A stretch of DNA of 64,000 nt, from assembly GCA_037042185.1 (NCBI GenBank), contig JAXQJY010000019.1:310001-374000 (forward strand), written 5' to 3'. The translations under genes were made by a program, and so were the position numbers. The stretch comes from Sordariomycetes sp. S80-01Y. Taxonomy: Eukaryota > Ascomycota > Sordariomycetes. This document shows, piece by piece, positions 10,747-20,845 of the stretch; within the stretch, counting starts at the first letter, position 1, and the number at the start of each line of letters is the position of its first letter. A model generated the notes under the pieces. It was not told the origin of the DNA, did no database searches, and was given only the letters and a program-made list of their open reading frames with translations.

Positions 10747-11900
10747 ATGCGCTTCTTTCAGACCCTCCTGTCAGCGACTGTGCTCGTTGCAGGAGCCTTC
10801 GCCGCCAAAAAGTCCCCGACCGAGCGATTCAACGACTTCCACGCCAAGGCTCTCAGCACCTCGCCTATCAAGCTCAAGGAGACCTCATACAAGACCCTGA
10901 CTTCCGTCCCAAGAGACTACAGTGTTGCTGTCCTCTTGACTGCTATGGAAACTCGCTTTGGCTGCCAACTATGTCAGGAATTTCAGCCCGAGTGGGAGGT
11001 GTTGAGCAAGAGCTGGATCAAGGGCGATAGGAAGGCTGAATCTAGGTTGCTCTTCGGTCAATTGGACTTTGTTGATGGTCGCGATGTCTTTGTCTCGGTA
11101 ATTCAATTTTTGGGCTCTATCTTCAGACATGGTCGCTGACAATCCACTTAGCTTGGTCTACAGACGGCCCCCGTGCTCCTCCTTTTCCCGCCTACCGAAG
11201 GCCCTCACGCCGTCGCTTCCAAGGATCCTCTCCGCTACGACTTCTCAACAGGGTATGTAACACAATCAAATCAAGAGCGGAGCGGTCATTAACAAAATGC
11301 AGACCTCCGACCGCAGACCAGATCCGAAACTGGCTCTCTCGACACCTTCCTGACCGACCGCACCCTGAGATCAGCCGCCCGATTAATTATATGCGCTGGG
11401 CGTCTGGAATCACTCTGGCGCTAGGAGCAATTACGTTGGCCGTTACTGCCGGCCCCTACTTGCTGCCCGTTCTGCAGAACCGCATGGTCTGGGGGTTCGT
11501 TTGCACGTCAGCGGTGCTTCTCTTCACCAGTGGGCACATGTTCAACCAAATTCGCCACGTCCCCTACATTGCTGGAGACGGGAAGGGCGGTATCAGCTAC
11601 TTCTCTGCCAACTTCCAGAATCAGCTTGGGTTGGAGACCCAGATCGTAGCCGCATTGTGTAAGTCTAAAAGCTCGTCACTTTGTTTCCTAGTCGATTTAC
11701 TGACCCAACTTGTAGACGGCCTTCTCGCCGTTTGTGCTGTACGACTGGCCCACTCGGTTCCAAGGATCGCCGAATCGCGTAAGCAGCAAGTGGCTGTCCT
11801 GGCTTGGGGAGGTATTCTTTTCCTTTTCTACAGCTTCCTGCTGAGCGTCTTCCGCATCAAGAATGGCGGATATCCTCTGTCGCTGCCTCCGTTCATGTGA
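10747..11900 (+). CDS. ost3: Oligosaccharyltransferase OST3/OST6 subunit
   Basis: ER membrane subunit of the N-glycosylation complex with a lumenal thioredoxin-like domain that forms transient mixed disulfides with substrate proteins. Four exons give 330 residues: 10747-11097, 11152-11252, 11303-11658, 11716-11900. Visible features are a cleavable signal peptide (MRFFQTLLSATVLVAGAFA), the redox motif CQLC at residues 73-76, and four membrane segments in the C-terminal half, beginning with ITLALGAITLAVTAGPYLL. The sequence GHMFNQIRHVPYIAGDGKGG is strongly typical of the family. The CxxC is intact, so the oxidoreductase role should be kept. Fungi outside yeasts usually have a single OST3/6 gene; the symbol follows that use. 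Confidence 0.93.
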
Positions 11901-12210
11901 GAAGTTTAAGGAGGCTTTCAGGCATCACGAACAAGGGTCTACGGAGACAAACGATTCAAGCCTGGAGGCTTAAGGGCTTGAGGAGATGAAACAACCGCAA
12001 TGTACAATGGAGCGAAACCGCGCCTCTGCTCATACCATATTTGCATTTCGAGCGCAGCTACCCAATGAAGAAGCGTCAGGGAAGATGCAATAGCAACGGA
12101 AATAGAAAAGACCGAACCATGGTCCTTATTCGACCTCGTCCCCATCCCCCAGTGTGTTTCATACATCAGTACAGCTCACCTCTTCTTGTAGGCGCATCCA
12201 CCACTCCAGC
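11901..12210. other. 3' flank of OST3, nothing recognised
   Basis: No gene, RNA or repeat seen; short frames here have no family resemblance. Confidence 0.4.
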
Positions 12211-12363
12211 TCACAGCTTACCACTGGGGATCAAGGGAACGCCATCCGGCGGCCCTTCTTCCGCCAGCTTCCACTGATAGACACTGCCCGGCTGCGCCGT
12301 AGTCTGAGCTATTGCCCCCGCAGAAATGATACCTGCGCAATTTATGAATCCGCCAATCCCCAT
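12211..12363 (-). CDS. Candidate 50-residue small membrane or secreted protein
   Basis: A minus-strand frame from ATG 12361-12363 to TGA 12211-12213 encodes 50 residues. It starts MGIGGFINCAGIISAGAIAQ, a hydrophobic Gly/Ala/Ile run able to act as a membrane span or signal sequence. It continues with a polar segment containing VYQWKLAEEGPPDGVPLIP. The composition looks protein-like: balanced residues, no Arg/Ser junk, a clear hydrophobic-to-polar order. An in-frame stop sits just upstream of the coding-looking part (TGA, 18 codons before the ATG), so it would be a single-exon micro-gene or the last exon of a longer gene whose other exons I could not find. No family recognised. Confidence 0.35.
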   Translation of the reverse strand: MGIGGFINCAGIISAGAIAQTTAQPGSVYQWKLAEEGPPDGVPLIPSGKL

Positions 12364-12658
12364 GTCGAGAATGCGGGGAATGAGGACAGGGGTTGGTCCA
12401 AGTATACACGCACGGATTCGGCCGGATCAACATCGCGACAACTTCACCGACTTAACAAGAGGCTTCGAACTTCTGAGTGACATACGGTCGAGGCAATGTT
12501 CCCGAGATTCGAATGCCGACTGCTGTCTGGCGTAGTGGGACACAGAAGCATCGTCACCAGTTGCAAACAATCAAGGATCCGTCCTACCCTCTGGAGGAAA
12601 TAGATCGTTGACGGGCCTCATGTGCCGGGCAGCGCTTGGCACCATAGGTCCCAGAAGC

Positions 12659-12664
12659 GGCTAA
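12659..12664 (+). promoter_or_regulatory. GGCTAA word, XlnR/XYR1-type site
   Basis: GGCTAA matches the core recognised by the fungal (hemi)cellulase activator XlnR/XYR1. It lies about 760 bp before the GH6 start. A six-base word occurs often by chance, so function is inference from the neighbouring cellulase gene. Confidence 0.3.
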
Positions 12665-13082
12665 AGGCGATGCTCCTTGTTTCGAGTCAGATCGGCGGCA
12701 CTCAAGGCTTGGTACATCTCATGATCAAGGGGCGCGGCATTGGCCACTGGCGAACCTCCGCACTCTGAATAGGGGCAAAGATTTGGCCACCCCTCATGCC
12801 GGCAGCCTGTACTGTTTTGCCCTTAACATCTCATTGGCCCCTGGAATATAGCCCAAGCTTGGGAGTGCCGGATGGGCTGCTGGCTCACGCAAGTGTCTCG
12901 CTGTTCGGATTGGGCCGTCAAATGGCACTTACCCCATCGAGCACTTTGTCCCTTACAGGAAACGGGATTTGCATATTATATTGACTTACCCCAATATGGC
13001 GCTCGGGGGACTGACGCCGCGTCGTGGAAACATGCTCACATGGCACGTTTTGGGCGCAGCCGGGTCTCCCGCAGGCAAAAGG

Positions 13083-13088
13083 TTAGCC
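13083..13088 (-). promoter_or_regulatory. GGCTAA word on minus strand, XlnR/XYR1-type site
   Basis: TTAGCC on the plus strand, about 340 bp before the GH6 start codon, gives a second XlnR/XYR1 core in this promoter. Confidence 0.35.
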
Positions 13089-13335
13089 AGCATCTGGCCC
13101 GAAATTGCGCTGCTAGATCTCAAGGTAACAGCATGATGTTTGTTTCGTGCCGCTGTTCTAGCGTGGATTGTACGTCACTCAGATCTGGGGCAGCTCACCG
13201 TGAAGAGTGCGGAGGACCACCGCCCGAGGGCACCCACGAAGCACCGGGCCTTGTCCCTAATTGCTTGCGCGGCTATGAGAGCAGAGTGCCAGGGTCATGA
13301 CAGAGACACTCAGGTCTATAGTTCCTAGGATGAGA

Positions 13336-13341
13336 TATAAA
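13336..13341 (+). promoter_or_regulatory. TATA box of the GH6 gene
   Basis: A TATAAA sequence 86 bp before the GH6 ATG, a normal distance for an inducible secreted-enzyme gene in filamentous fungi. Confidence 0.55.
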
Positions 13342-13426
13342 GGTCTAAGCCCCGGATGTCCCTGGTTCTTGAAGTCTCCCAGGAACCTGCCCTACACCCA
13401 AGCATCACAACATCCTCAAAGTCACA

Positions 13427-14730
13427 ATGGTCACCATTACCTCTGCCACCCTCATGGCCTTCGCGGCCGGCGCCCTGGGCGCCCCGCAGTCCATGCTCAA
13501 CCGTCGCCAGTCTCCTGGAGGCTGCGACGCCCCCGTTGAGCTCGACGCTTCCACCAACGTCTGGACGGACTACACTCTGCATGCCAACAGCTTCTACCGC
13601 GCTGAAGTTGAGGCCGCTGCTGCGGAGATGGAGGGCGAGGCGGCTGAGGCTGCTCTCCGTGTTGCCGACATTGGTACCTTCATGTGGGCGTAAGTTCATG
13701 ACCACCCGGCTGTAATAGCTGTAATATAGGTTGAGCAGAAGTCGCTGACGAGAACGTAGTGACAACATTGAGAACATTGGCCGCATCGAGCCCACTCTCC
13801 AGAACGTCCCCTGCGACGAGATATACGGCCTCGTTGTCTATAACTTGCCTGGGCGAGACTGCGCCGCCAAGGCCTCTAATGGTGAACTGCCCGTCGGCGC
13901 CATCGAGCGCTACAAGACCGAGTTCATCGACCGTAAGTTGACCCCTGAACCTGACGCCAGACGAGATGCTGATGTAGTCCCTAGCCATTGCCGAGATCAT
14001 CGCCGCCTACCCCAACCAGGCCTTCGCTCTCGTCATTGAGCCTGACTCCCTTCCCAACCTCATCACCAACATCGACCTTCAGTCTTGCCAGGACTCAGCT
14101 GCGGGCTACCGTGAGGGTGTCGCTTACGCCCTTGAGACCCTCAACTTCCCCAACGTCGTCTCCTACATCGACGCCGGCCACGGTGGCTGGCTCGGCTGGG
14201 ACGCCAACCTCGTTCCCGGCGCCGAGGAGCTTGCCAGCGTCTACAAGGACGCGGGCAGCCCATCCCAGGTCCGCGGTATTGCCACGAACGTTGCTGGATG
14301 GAACCAGTGGGACATGGTCCCTGGTGAGTTCGCCGACGACCCCGATGGTCAGTACAACGATGCCCAGAACGAGAAGCTCTTCCTCTCGCTCTTCTCCCCT
14401 GAGCTCGAAAACGCCGGCATGCCCGGCAACGCCATTGTCGACACTGGTCGCTCTGGCAACCCAGGCGGTCGTCTGGAGTGGGGTGACTGGTGCAACGTTG
14501 TCGATGCTGGCTTCGGTCCTCGTCCTACCTCTGACGTCGACTCTCCCTACGCCGATGCCTTTGTCTGGGTCAAGCCCGGTGGCGAGTCTGACGGCACCAG
14601 CGACAGCAGCGCTGTGCGCTTCGACGAGTTCTGCGGCCGCCCCGATGCGTTCCAGCCTTCCCCTGAGGCTGGTCAGTGGAACCAGGCGTACTTTGAGATG
14701 CTAATTGAGAACGCCAACCCTGCCATCTAA
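13427..14730 (+). CDS. Secreted glycoside hydrolase family 6 (cellobiohydrolase/endoglucanase), no CBM
   Basis: Extracellular inverting beta-1,4-glucanase. Three exons (13427-13689, 13760-13932, 13985-14730) give 393 residues. A signal peptide (SATLMAFAAGALGA) is followed directly by the catalytic domain; there is no CBM1 or Ser/Thr linker. The general acid is D121 in LPGRDCAAKASNGE, equivalent to the Asp of the classic YDLPDRDCAA motif. FALVIEPDSLPNLITN, YIDAGHGGWLGW, GNPGGRLEWGDWCN and WVKPGGESDGTSD are all diagnostic and intact. Length fits single-domain fungal GH6 proteins. Exo versus endo action depends on active-site loops that cannot be judged by eye. Its promoter has a TATA box and two XlnR-type words, in line with induction on plant cell wall. 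Confidence 0.94.
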
Positions 14731-15341
14731 GCGCTAGTCCCGAGGGAATGAAGGAGGGCTCATCTGCCGACATGAACTGGTGGATAAAATGAACATACCT
14801 GTATATAGCTTCGTCTCAACATACTCCTATCTGTCATTTTGCCTGCAACGAATGTGTGATCTTCGAACCTAGTGATACTAACCTCGAGCCGTGCAAAATT
14901 CTTGCGAGACACCTCCATCCCTCAATTTCCCAGCAGTCTCGTTGTGTAGTGATTGTTGATCTCTGTAGCATCTGACGGCCTTGCCCAATGAATGTACGAT
15001 ATCTCAACGACTGTCACAAGACTCGCCAGAAGTTGATCCTGCATTGCGCATCACATGATGTGGGCTTTCGCACCGAGGACTCAATGTGGAATCTGGAATT
15101 GATATCTTTATTGAAGGCAGTAAACACGATTCCGAGTGCCCACCTAGGCATCCCATAGCCAGCCGGTTCATCGTCACGCTCCGCATCTGCGTCATCACGG
15201 GGATATACCGTCTCCCGTGTTCTTCGTGACTCGTGAAAGACCAAACGAGGAAGCCAACCGTATGACGCCTCACCATGGTCCATGCACCCCACCCCCAAAA
15301 CATGTCCAAGTCCTTTTTTAACTTTTCCGGCCCAGAAACGC
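14731..15341. other. Convergent intergenic region
   Basis: Between the 3' ends of the GH6 and cpc-2 genes; nothing recognised beyond probable 3' untranslated sequence. Confidence 0.4.
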
Positions 15342-16723
15342 TTACGCGCGGGACATGACACCCCAGGCGCGGATGAGGTTGTCGGTGTAACCGGCGAAGA
15401 GGGTCTGGCCGTCGGCAGACCAGGCGAGGGAGACGCACTCGGGCTCGCGGGACTTCTTGCCGACGGAGGAATCCTCGGGCTTGAGCTCGTCGACCTTGCT
15501 CTTCTTCTCGAGATCGAAGATGATGATGGAGCTGGAGGTGGCGGCGCAGAGCCAGTAGCGGTTGGGGGAGAAGACAAGAGCGTGGATCTCGTCGTTGGCG
15601 TTGAGGGAGTACAGGTGCTTGGACTCGTTCAGGTCCCACAGCATGGTGGTTCCGTCCTTGCCACCAGAGGCGCAGAGAGAGCCGTCGGGGGAGATGGTGA
15701 CGGTGTTGATGTAGCCAGTGTGGCCGATGTGGTCGGTCTGGAGCTTGCAGCTGGAGAGTTCCCAAACCTAGGCATGTCAGCGCCTGAATCCATGGTCCAT
15801 ATTGGAAAGATTGCGCGGAGAGACCAGGCAGAAAGAAGAGGAAGGGATCAGGGCAATTGGTGAATGATTGTCTCATGGCCCGAAGGCTCTGAAGTAGCAA
15901 ATACTTGGTATGCAAACATCATGTGGTCTTTTGGTGGGAGGGTAGCAAAAAGTAGTGTCTACGTACCTTGACAAGCTTGTCCCAGCCAGAGGAGACAATG
16001 ACGGGGTTCTGGGGGTTAGGAGAGAAGCGGACGCAGGACACCCACTCGGTGTGGCCCTTGTCGGTGATGGTGTACTTGCAGTCACCGAGGGTGTTCCAGA
16101 GCTTGATGCTGCGGTCACGGGAGCCGGAGACGATCTGGCGGTTGTCGGCGGAGAAGCTGACAGACAGAACGTCGTTGTTGTGACCGACGAAGCGGCGAGT
16201 GGTGGTGCCGGAGGCGAGCTCCCAGAGACGCAGAGTCTTGTCCCACGAGGCAGACAGAGCGTAGGCACCGTCAGACGAGATAACCTGTCACCCAGAACAT
16301 TATCAGCTTGCGTTCACAACTTGATGGTGTTCTACTTCCTCCCGGTTTCCCGGGCAGTCAGTGACTTTTATATAGGCAATCCACGTACACAGTCCGACAC
16401 GATGTGGGAGTGACCCTTGAGGGACCTCTTGGGGTAACCGTATTGCGTCTCGTCGCGGGTCAGGTTCCAGATGATGAGGGTCTTGTCGCGCGAGGCGGAC
16501 AGGAGCATGTTGGGGCTGGTCGGCTCGGTTAGATCGTCTTCGTTCATCGCGTGCGGGTCAGGGTCAGATCAGGTTTCGTTGCAACGTACTTCTCCATGGA
16601 GGTAGCCAAGCTGGTGACCCAGCCATTCTGCGCCAGTTGTTAGCATGAGGTTATGCGGTTCGGGGGTTTGGGAGAACAAACGTGGCCCTCGAGGGTGCCC
16701 TTGAGCATCAGCTGTTCGGCCAT
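15342..16723 (-). CDS. cpc2: Guanine nucleotide-binding protein beta-like, RACK1/CPC-2
   Basis: Seven-bladed WD40 scaffold on the head of the 40S ribosomal subunit; in fungi needed for cross-pathway (general amino-acid) control and for development. Five exons give 316 residues, the family's exact usual length: 16682-16723, 16590-16627, 16389-16515, 15967-16284, 15342-15767. The start [20 protein letters not shown] is diagnostic, and WD-type blade endings such as [16 protein letters not shown] and DRSIKLWN recur. The end [20 protein letters not shown] closes the last blade. Intron 4 (15768-15966) is 199 nt, longer than the others, and carries a U24-like C/D-box snoRNA. The arrangement recalls yeast ASC1, whose intron hosts snR24. 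Confidence 0.97.
15844..15927 (-). ncRNA. C/D-box snoRNA, U24 (snR24)-like, inside cpc-2 intron 4
   Basis: Read on the minus strand the intron shows a C box ATGATGT (15916-15922) and, about 65 nt on, a D box CTGA (15848-15851). Between them lie a C'-like ATGAGAC and a guide-like block TATTTGCTACTTC. That block is the complement of the universally conserved large-subunit rRNA segment GTAGCAAATA, the known U24 target. Yeast snR24 lies in the intron of the orthologous gene ASC1, so host and guide agree. The terminal stem is weak by eye and the ends are approximate. It should guide 2'-O-methylation of 25S rRNA. Confidence 0.75.
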
Positions 16724-17257
16724 TTTGTCGGATGAGGTTTCGGGTGAGGGAGTCGGTGCGGTGCTGCTGAAGGGGAAGGGAAGGAAAGAAAATCGTGGTC
16801 AAGGTGGGATCCTCTGCTTGGTGGTTTGCGCACGGACCCTGGTGCCGATGAATTTTGACCGTCAAATTTCTGTGGGCGCGACACGAACCAGCTTAGGGTC
16901 GCCCTGCATGAGCCACATCATGAGCCACATCATGAGCCACATCATGAGCCACAGCATGGCTTGAAGACATTCTCCACTTATTCTCGGTGAGTCGGAGCAC
17001 TCAGGCTTGACCGGCTCCGGGGTAAAGTGAGAGAGGCCAGGACATATGGAATACCCGTATGAGGTGGGCTAACATGGTCGCTTCGAGGTCATCACCGGCA
17101 CCAATGTAAGCCATCGGGCTGTTGTGAAACGTCGTGAAGAGAAGTGCTTTCGCTTGAACCTAACGCCGTTCCGTCTACCCTCGAATCCGATCTCGCCATG
17201 CTCTGATATGCAATCCATAAACACCATAACTCCTTGATCGCGCCAGCCATTGGGCTT
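16724..17257. other. cpc-2 promoter region
   Basis: Upstream of cpc-2 and downstream of TAF8, both minus strand. It holds the 12-bp tandem repeat listed separately and no gene. Confidence 0.5.
16908..16955 (+). repeat. 12-bp tandem repeat, four copies
   Basis: ATGAGCCACATC is repeated three times exactly and a fourth time with one change (ATGAGCCACAGC). It sits about 185 bp upstream of the cpc-2 start codon. It may be promoter sequence or a simple minisatellite. Confidence 0.9.
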
Positions 17258-18253
17258 CTATGCAACATTGCCGTTGGTTTGGTTGGCCGCGTAACTCTGG
17301 TTGTTTCCCTTCCTGCTCAACTTGGAAGGTTCCCGCCGCGAAAAGGCCGCATCGCTGTTCACGATCATACTATGATCGGCAATCTCGCCCTGTCCCGGCT
17401 TGTCCCTCTGTCCGTCAAGTCCCATAAACTTCTTCATCGTGTTCTCCCACAGTCTGAAGCGCTCCTTCCCTTGTTCGTCTTTCTCGACTAAGGACTTGAC
17501 TTCTTTTTGCTTGCGCAGCTTCGAGGCCCTGACCAGCCTCCGTAGCGCGTCCTCCCCTTGTTGAGCCGTCCGGGCGGCTTGTTCTCTGGTCTTTTGGGAA
17601 TCGCGTGCACTGATGTCCTCTTGTGGAGTAAACTTGTATGTGTGCATGCTGGGGAATTCGGGGAACGATTTTGGCACGTGCTGTAGCCTGTCTTTGTCGG
17701 ACTGACCGCTCAGCTCAGGGCCAAGGAGCGGTAAGGTGACCATCTCGTCGTCTAAGGTGATGACTTGGTCGCTGTAGGTGGGCTTCGTCTGATTCGCAGG
17801 TATCGGATGTCGCAGATGGGGTTTTAAAGAGGAGACAGCAATGTTATTACGCTTCAACATCTTTTCGTAATCGGTCGGTACAGGAGCATCGCGCCGTGCG
17901 TTGAGGCTGAACCACTTCGTATCATGGATAATGTGGGTGAGGTAAGACTCCACCAACTGAGTGAAACTCTCCATGGCTTCTGGCGTTGCCGATTCGAAGC
18001 CGTCGTGATTCAGCACCATGGCAATGGAGCGCTGTATTCCCTGCCGAGCTTGCCCATGCAGCGACGACCTGGAGCAGATGAAGGATGAGAAGTCGAGCTG
18101 GTCGCTGCTTTGCGCAGGGGTTTCAGTAGTGCTCAGAACGTCTGGCGATGCGCCCGCTTTCGTCGCGATGGGTTCACTCGACTCGGTGCGTTGGCGCTTC
18201 AGCTGTGGTTGGTCTTCGTCTGGGGACGGGAGGCTGCGCTTTGGTGATGCCAT
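17258..18253 (-). CDS. taf8: Transcription initiation factor TFIID subunit 8 (TAF8)
   Basis: Histone-fold subunit of the general transcription factor TFIID, partner of TAF10. Single exon, 331 residues. After a basic, disordered start (SPKRSLPSPDEDQPQLKRQR, NLS-like) a histone-fold/bromodomain-associated helix set spans about residues 70-130 (QRSIAMVLNHDGFESATPEA and onward). The TAF8 C-terminal signature follows near residue 205: SFPEFPSMHTYKFTPQE. A charged helix (QKTREQAARTAQQGEDALRR) comes next. The combination of histone fold and PxFPxxHTYKFTP motif is specific to TAF8. Start ATG at 18251-18253 is the first in the frame. Confidence 0.88.
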   Translation of the reverse strand: MASPKRSLPSPDEDQPQLKRQRTESSEPIATKAGASPDVLSTTETPAQSSDQLDFSSFICSRSSLHGQARQGIQRSIAMVLNHDGFESATPEAMESFTQLVESYLTHIIHDTKWFSLNARRDAPVPTDYEKMLKRNNIAVSSLKPHLRHPIPANQTKPTYSDQVITLDDEMVTLPLLGPELSGQSDKDRLQHVPKSFPEFPSMHTYKFTPQEDISARDSQKTREQAARTAQQGEDALRRLVRASKLRKQKEVKSLVEKDEQGKERFRLWENTMKKFMGLDGQRDKPGQGEIADHSMIVNSDAAFSRREPSKLSRKGNNQSYAANQTNGNVA

Positions 18254-18573
18254 CGTGATTGCTGGGCGCAGGTGCGCTTCGGAACGGCGTTGCGATGGAG
18301 TGTCGCCAAATTATCCTGCTTGCATCGCACCGGCAGCTCGAAAAGCGGCGTAATAAATGGCGGGAGTGGACAGAGTCCTTTGTCTTTTGTCTTTGATTAC
18401 GAGTTAAAGATCGCAAATGGAGCTTGGGTGTTCAAGATGCGCTCGGACGCGACAGGGGCCTAAGCATCAAATTGCTGACTCATTGTCTGAGACGCCCCAA
18501 CTCACTTCCAGACGCATCACCATCTTCATTGAACTGATTAGAGGAGAGAATCTACCGATCGCCCGGCTTGAAT
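18254..18573. other. Intergenic region upstream of TAF8
   Basis: Holds the TAF8 promoter and the 3' flank of the HET-domain gene. No other feature seen. Confidence 0.4.
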
Positions 18574-20845
18574 CTATAGGATAACGATGCTATCTTCCTC
18601 ATGGAGACCTTCCACAGCATCATCCGCAATGATCTTGCCCGTCTTACACTCGAATAAAGTAGCAACGCCGACGCGCCGCCACGCTGACGGTTCAGTCTTC
18701 TTCTCGCCGACACGTTCGAGTATCAACCCGGTGATCCGAGAGGTTTCGCCCACATGAGCGTATAGAAGAGGACATCTCATCGTATTTTCATCTGCGAGAT
18801 CAAATCTCCCGTGAGCGACCACCTGCTGAGCCGAATCCTGACTCTCACTTGAGGCTGGGCAGAAGTCGATGGGGAAGAAGTTGCGACTTCGCCCTGGGTT
18901 CTCCAATCTTTCATTTAGGACCTTCAACTCTCTGGTTAATGTTTTAACACGGATGTGACCGAAGCGATCGTCTTCGGCTGCTGTCTTCATGCCGGGATCC
19001 CTTAGCTCTAGAACTTCGAAAGGATAGACTTGGAACAGACGGTCCAGATTGTCGGGCACCGTTCGCCTTGTGCCGTGGAGTAGACCTTCGACAAAGTATG
19101 TATGTGCGTCGAGGGAAGCCCAAGACCAACTTGGCGCGCGAGGAACAGGAGGCTTGTCAGCCTTGCCGAACCCGACAGTCCACAGCAGCTCTCGCTTGAA
19201 GTATGGCCGCCACATGCCCGCGCAAGCAACATACTCCATCCTTGTACGCTCGGACATCTCCTCCGCTATACTTCGAATTGCAGGCAGCTTGTCTCGACAG
19301 TTGGTCAGGTTTCGTCGACAGAACTCGATCACGTGGAGCTCCCAGTTCTCATACAAGCGCTCATCCGAGACTCCTTCTCCTCTCGGCCACATGACATGGC
19401 TGAGGAGTTCGGCCTCTTGCGGCGGCTCGTTCTCCTCCGATAAAAGAGCGCCTCGGCATTCAAAGAACAGCTTGTTGCGACAGAAATGGATAGTCCTGGT
19501 CGAAAGACTGCGTTCCTGCATTGTCCAGCCCCTTGTGTTCCATCTGGCACCGTCAATGGCGTGCATGCGCTGACCCTCTCTTGAAGACTCGTGACGAGCG
19601 AGAATGACCGATCCACGTTTCGAAGTTCCTTCGAGTTCATACTCGATCTTGATGGCTCTGCTTTGCTGGACATCTCGCTGAAGGAAGCCATCATGGGAGG
19701 AGGAAGCTTGTGTTGCAACGATGGTAACCTGTGCGTGGCGATAGACAAGGTGCATCTGGACTGCCTGCTCCATCCAATCCTCATGTGAATCTTGCACGAT
19801 ACAAAGGGAATCGATCCACAGGTACCGAATGTTGAGGGCTTCGGACACGCGCACCGCGTCTTGGAAGTTGCGTGGGAGCTTGGACTTGTCAATTTCTTTT
19901 AGGTGCTCCTCTAGATTGGCCTGGAAGGTTCGATACGGCGGCGAAATTGTCATGTCTCCCCACATGTGGCTTAGGGCTACATACTGGCAGCCTTTGGCGA
20001 TGTGGTCGTCGGTCATGGGAGCCAGACGGAGTTTGGACGACACACCGGACCCTAATATCTCGACCAGCCTACTCGGAAGCCAGGGTCGCGTCGGCACGGG
20101 GCAGTCGGCGTGTTTACCGCTGCAATCTCGCATCCATTTACGCATCAGTTGGACATTCTCGGTCGAAAGAGTCTGTGAGCTGGGAAGTCTCATTCTCCGC
20201 GATTCACAAGGCGACTCGAGATCTGCCATGGTCTTTGGATCAGCGGCAGCTCCTGATGAGAGCAGGGAAAACGGCGGACAGACCTATTCGATCAAAGGTT
20301 GAGAAGACCAGGACACTTGAGCCCCATTCATTTCCCCTATCGTCACGCAGGTGTCCCGATGTCTGCCCATACATGAGCCACATGGACACTACCATGCCCC
20401 CTTCTTGCTCAGCAGCTGCCTCGCCGTCATTGCTGTCTGACGTTTCACGGCCGCCGTCGAAGGGATAGAACTCGAAGCGAGCCGTCAATTTGATCTTGCG
20501 GTCCCAGTCGAGCTTCAAGGCTACATCCTCTCCATTCGGTCCCCAGAAGGGATGGGTTTCGTTCGGCTCTGCCCGGTGAGCTCGAGGGTTCTGGACAGCG
20601 AGTAGCGTGGTCCGAAGAAAGCCACACATGTGGCAACCCCTACTCGCCGTCTCCTCTAGCGAGGGATAGGAGGGATACTCGTCAAAGCGCTCATAGCGGG
20701 TGAGTATCGTGCCTGAGAAGTCTCGCTTCGCCCTATGAGGCCTGAGCGCCAAACAATGCTGGCATAGCTGCTCGAGTGGGATAGCTGGTGCTTGGCGGAT
20801 GTTTGAGGGATTCAGCTCATGGCCAGCTGCGGCTTTCAAGACCAT
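18574..20845 (-). CDS. HET-domain (heterokaryon incompatibility) protein; exon junction unresolved
   Basis: Two frames, 20845 to about 20284/20317 and 20252 to 18574, form one typical fungal HET protein. The first carries the Cys-rich N-terminal region of many HET proteins (LCQHCLALRPHR, RGCHMCGFLR). The second holds the HET domain: YVALSHMWGD, RYLWIDSLCIVQDS, VTIVATQASSSHDGF, RGWTMQERSLSTRTIHF. They join in phase at acceptor TCAG (20253-20256) from either donor GTCTGT (intron 31 nt, 746 residues) or donor GTGTCC (intron 20253-20316, 64 nt, 735 residues). A 31-nt intron is below the usual fungal minimum, so the second is more likely; a disabling frameshift cannot be excluded. HET proteins trigger cell death in non-self recognition. 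No partner NLR or transposon is nearby. Confidence 0.8.

Larger units (their letters stand above)
12364..13426. other. Upstream region of the GH6 gene
   Basis: About 1.06 kb without a recognisable gene. It carries a TATA box and two GGCTAA words listed separately. Otherwise no repeats or RNA genes were seen. Confidence 0.5.

Noticed and set aside
15282-15863. 193-codon plus-strand frame over cpc-2
   Set aside because: Antisense shadow of RACK1/CPC-2.
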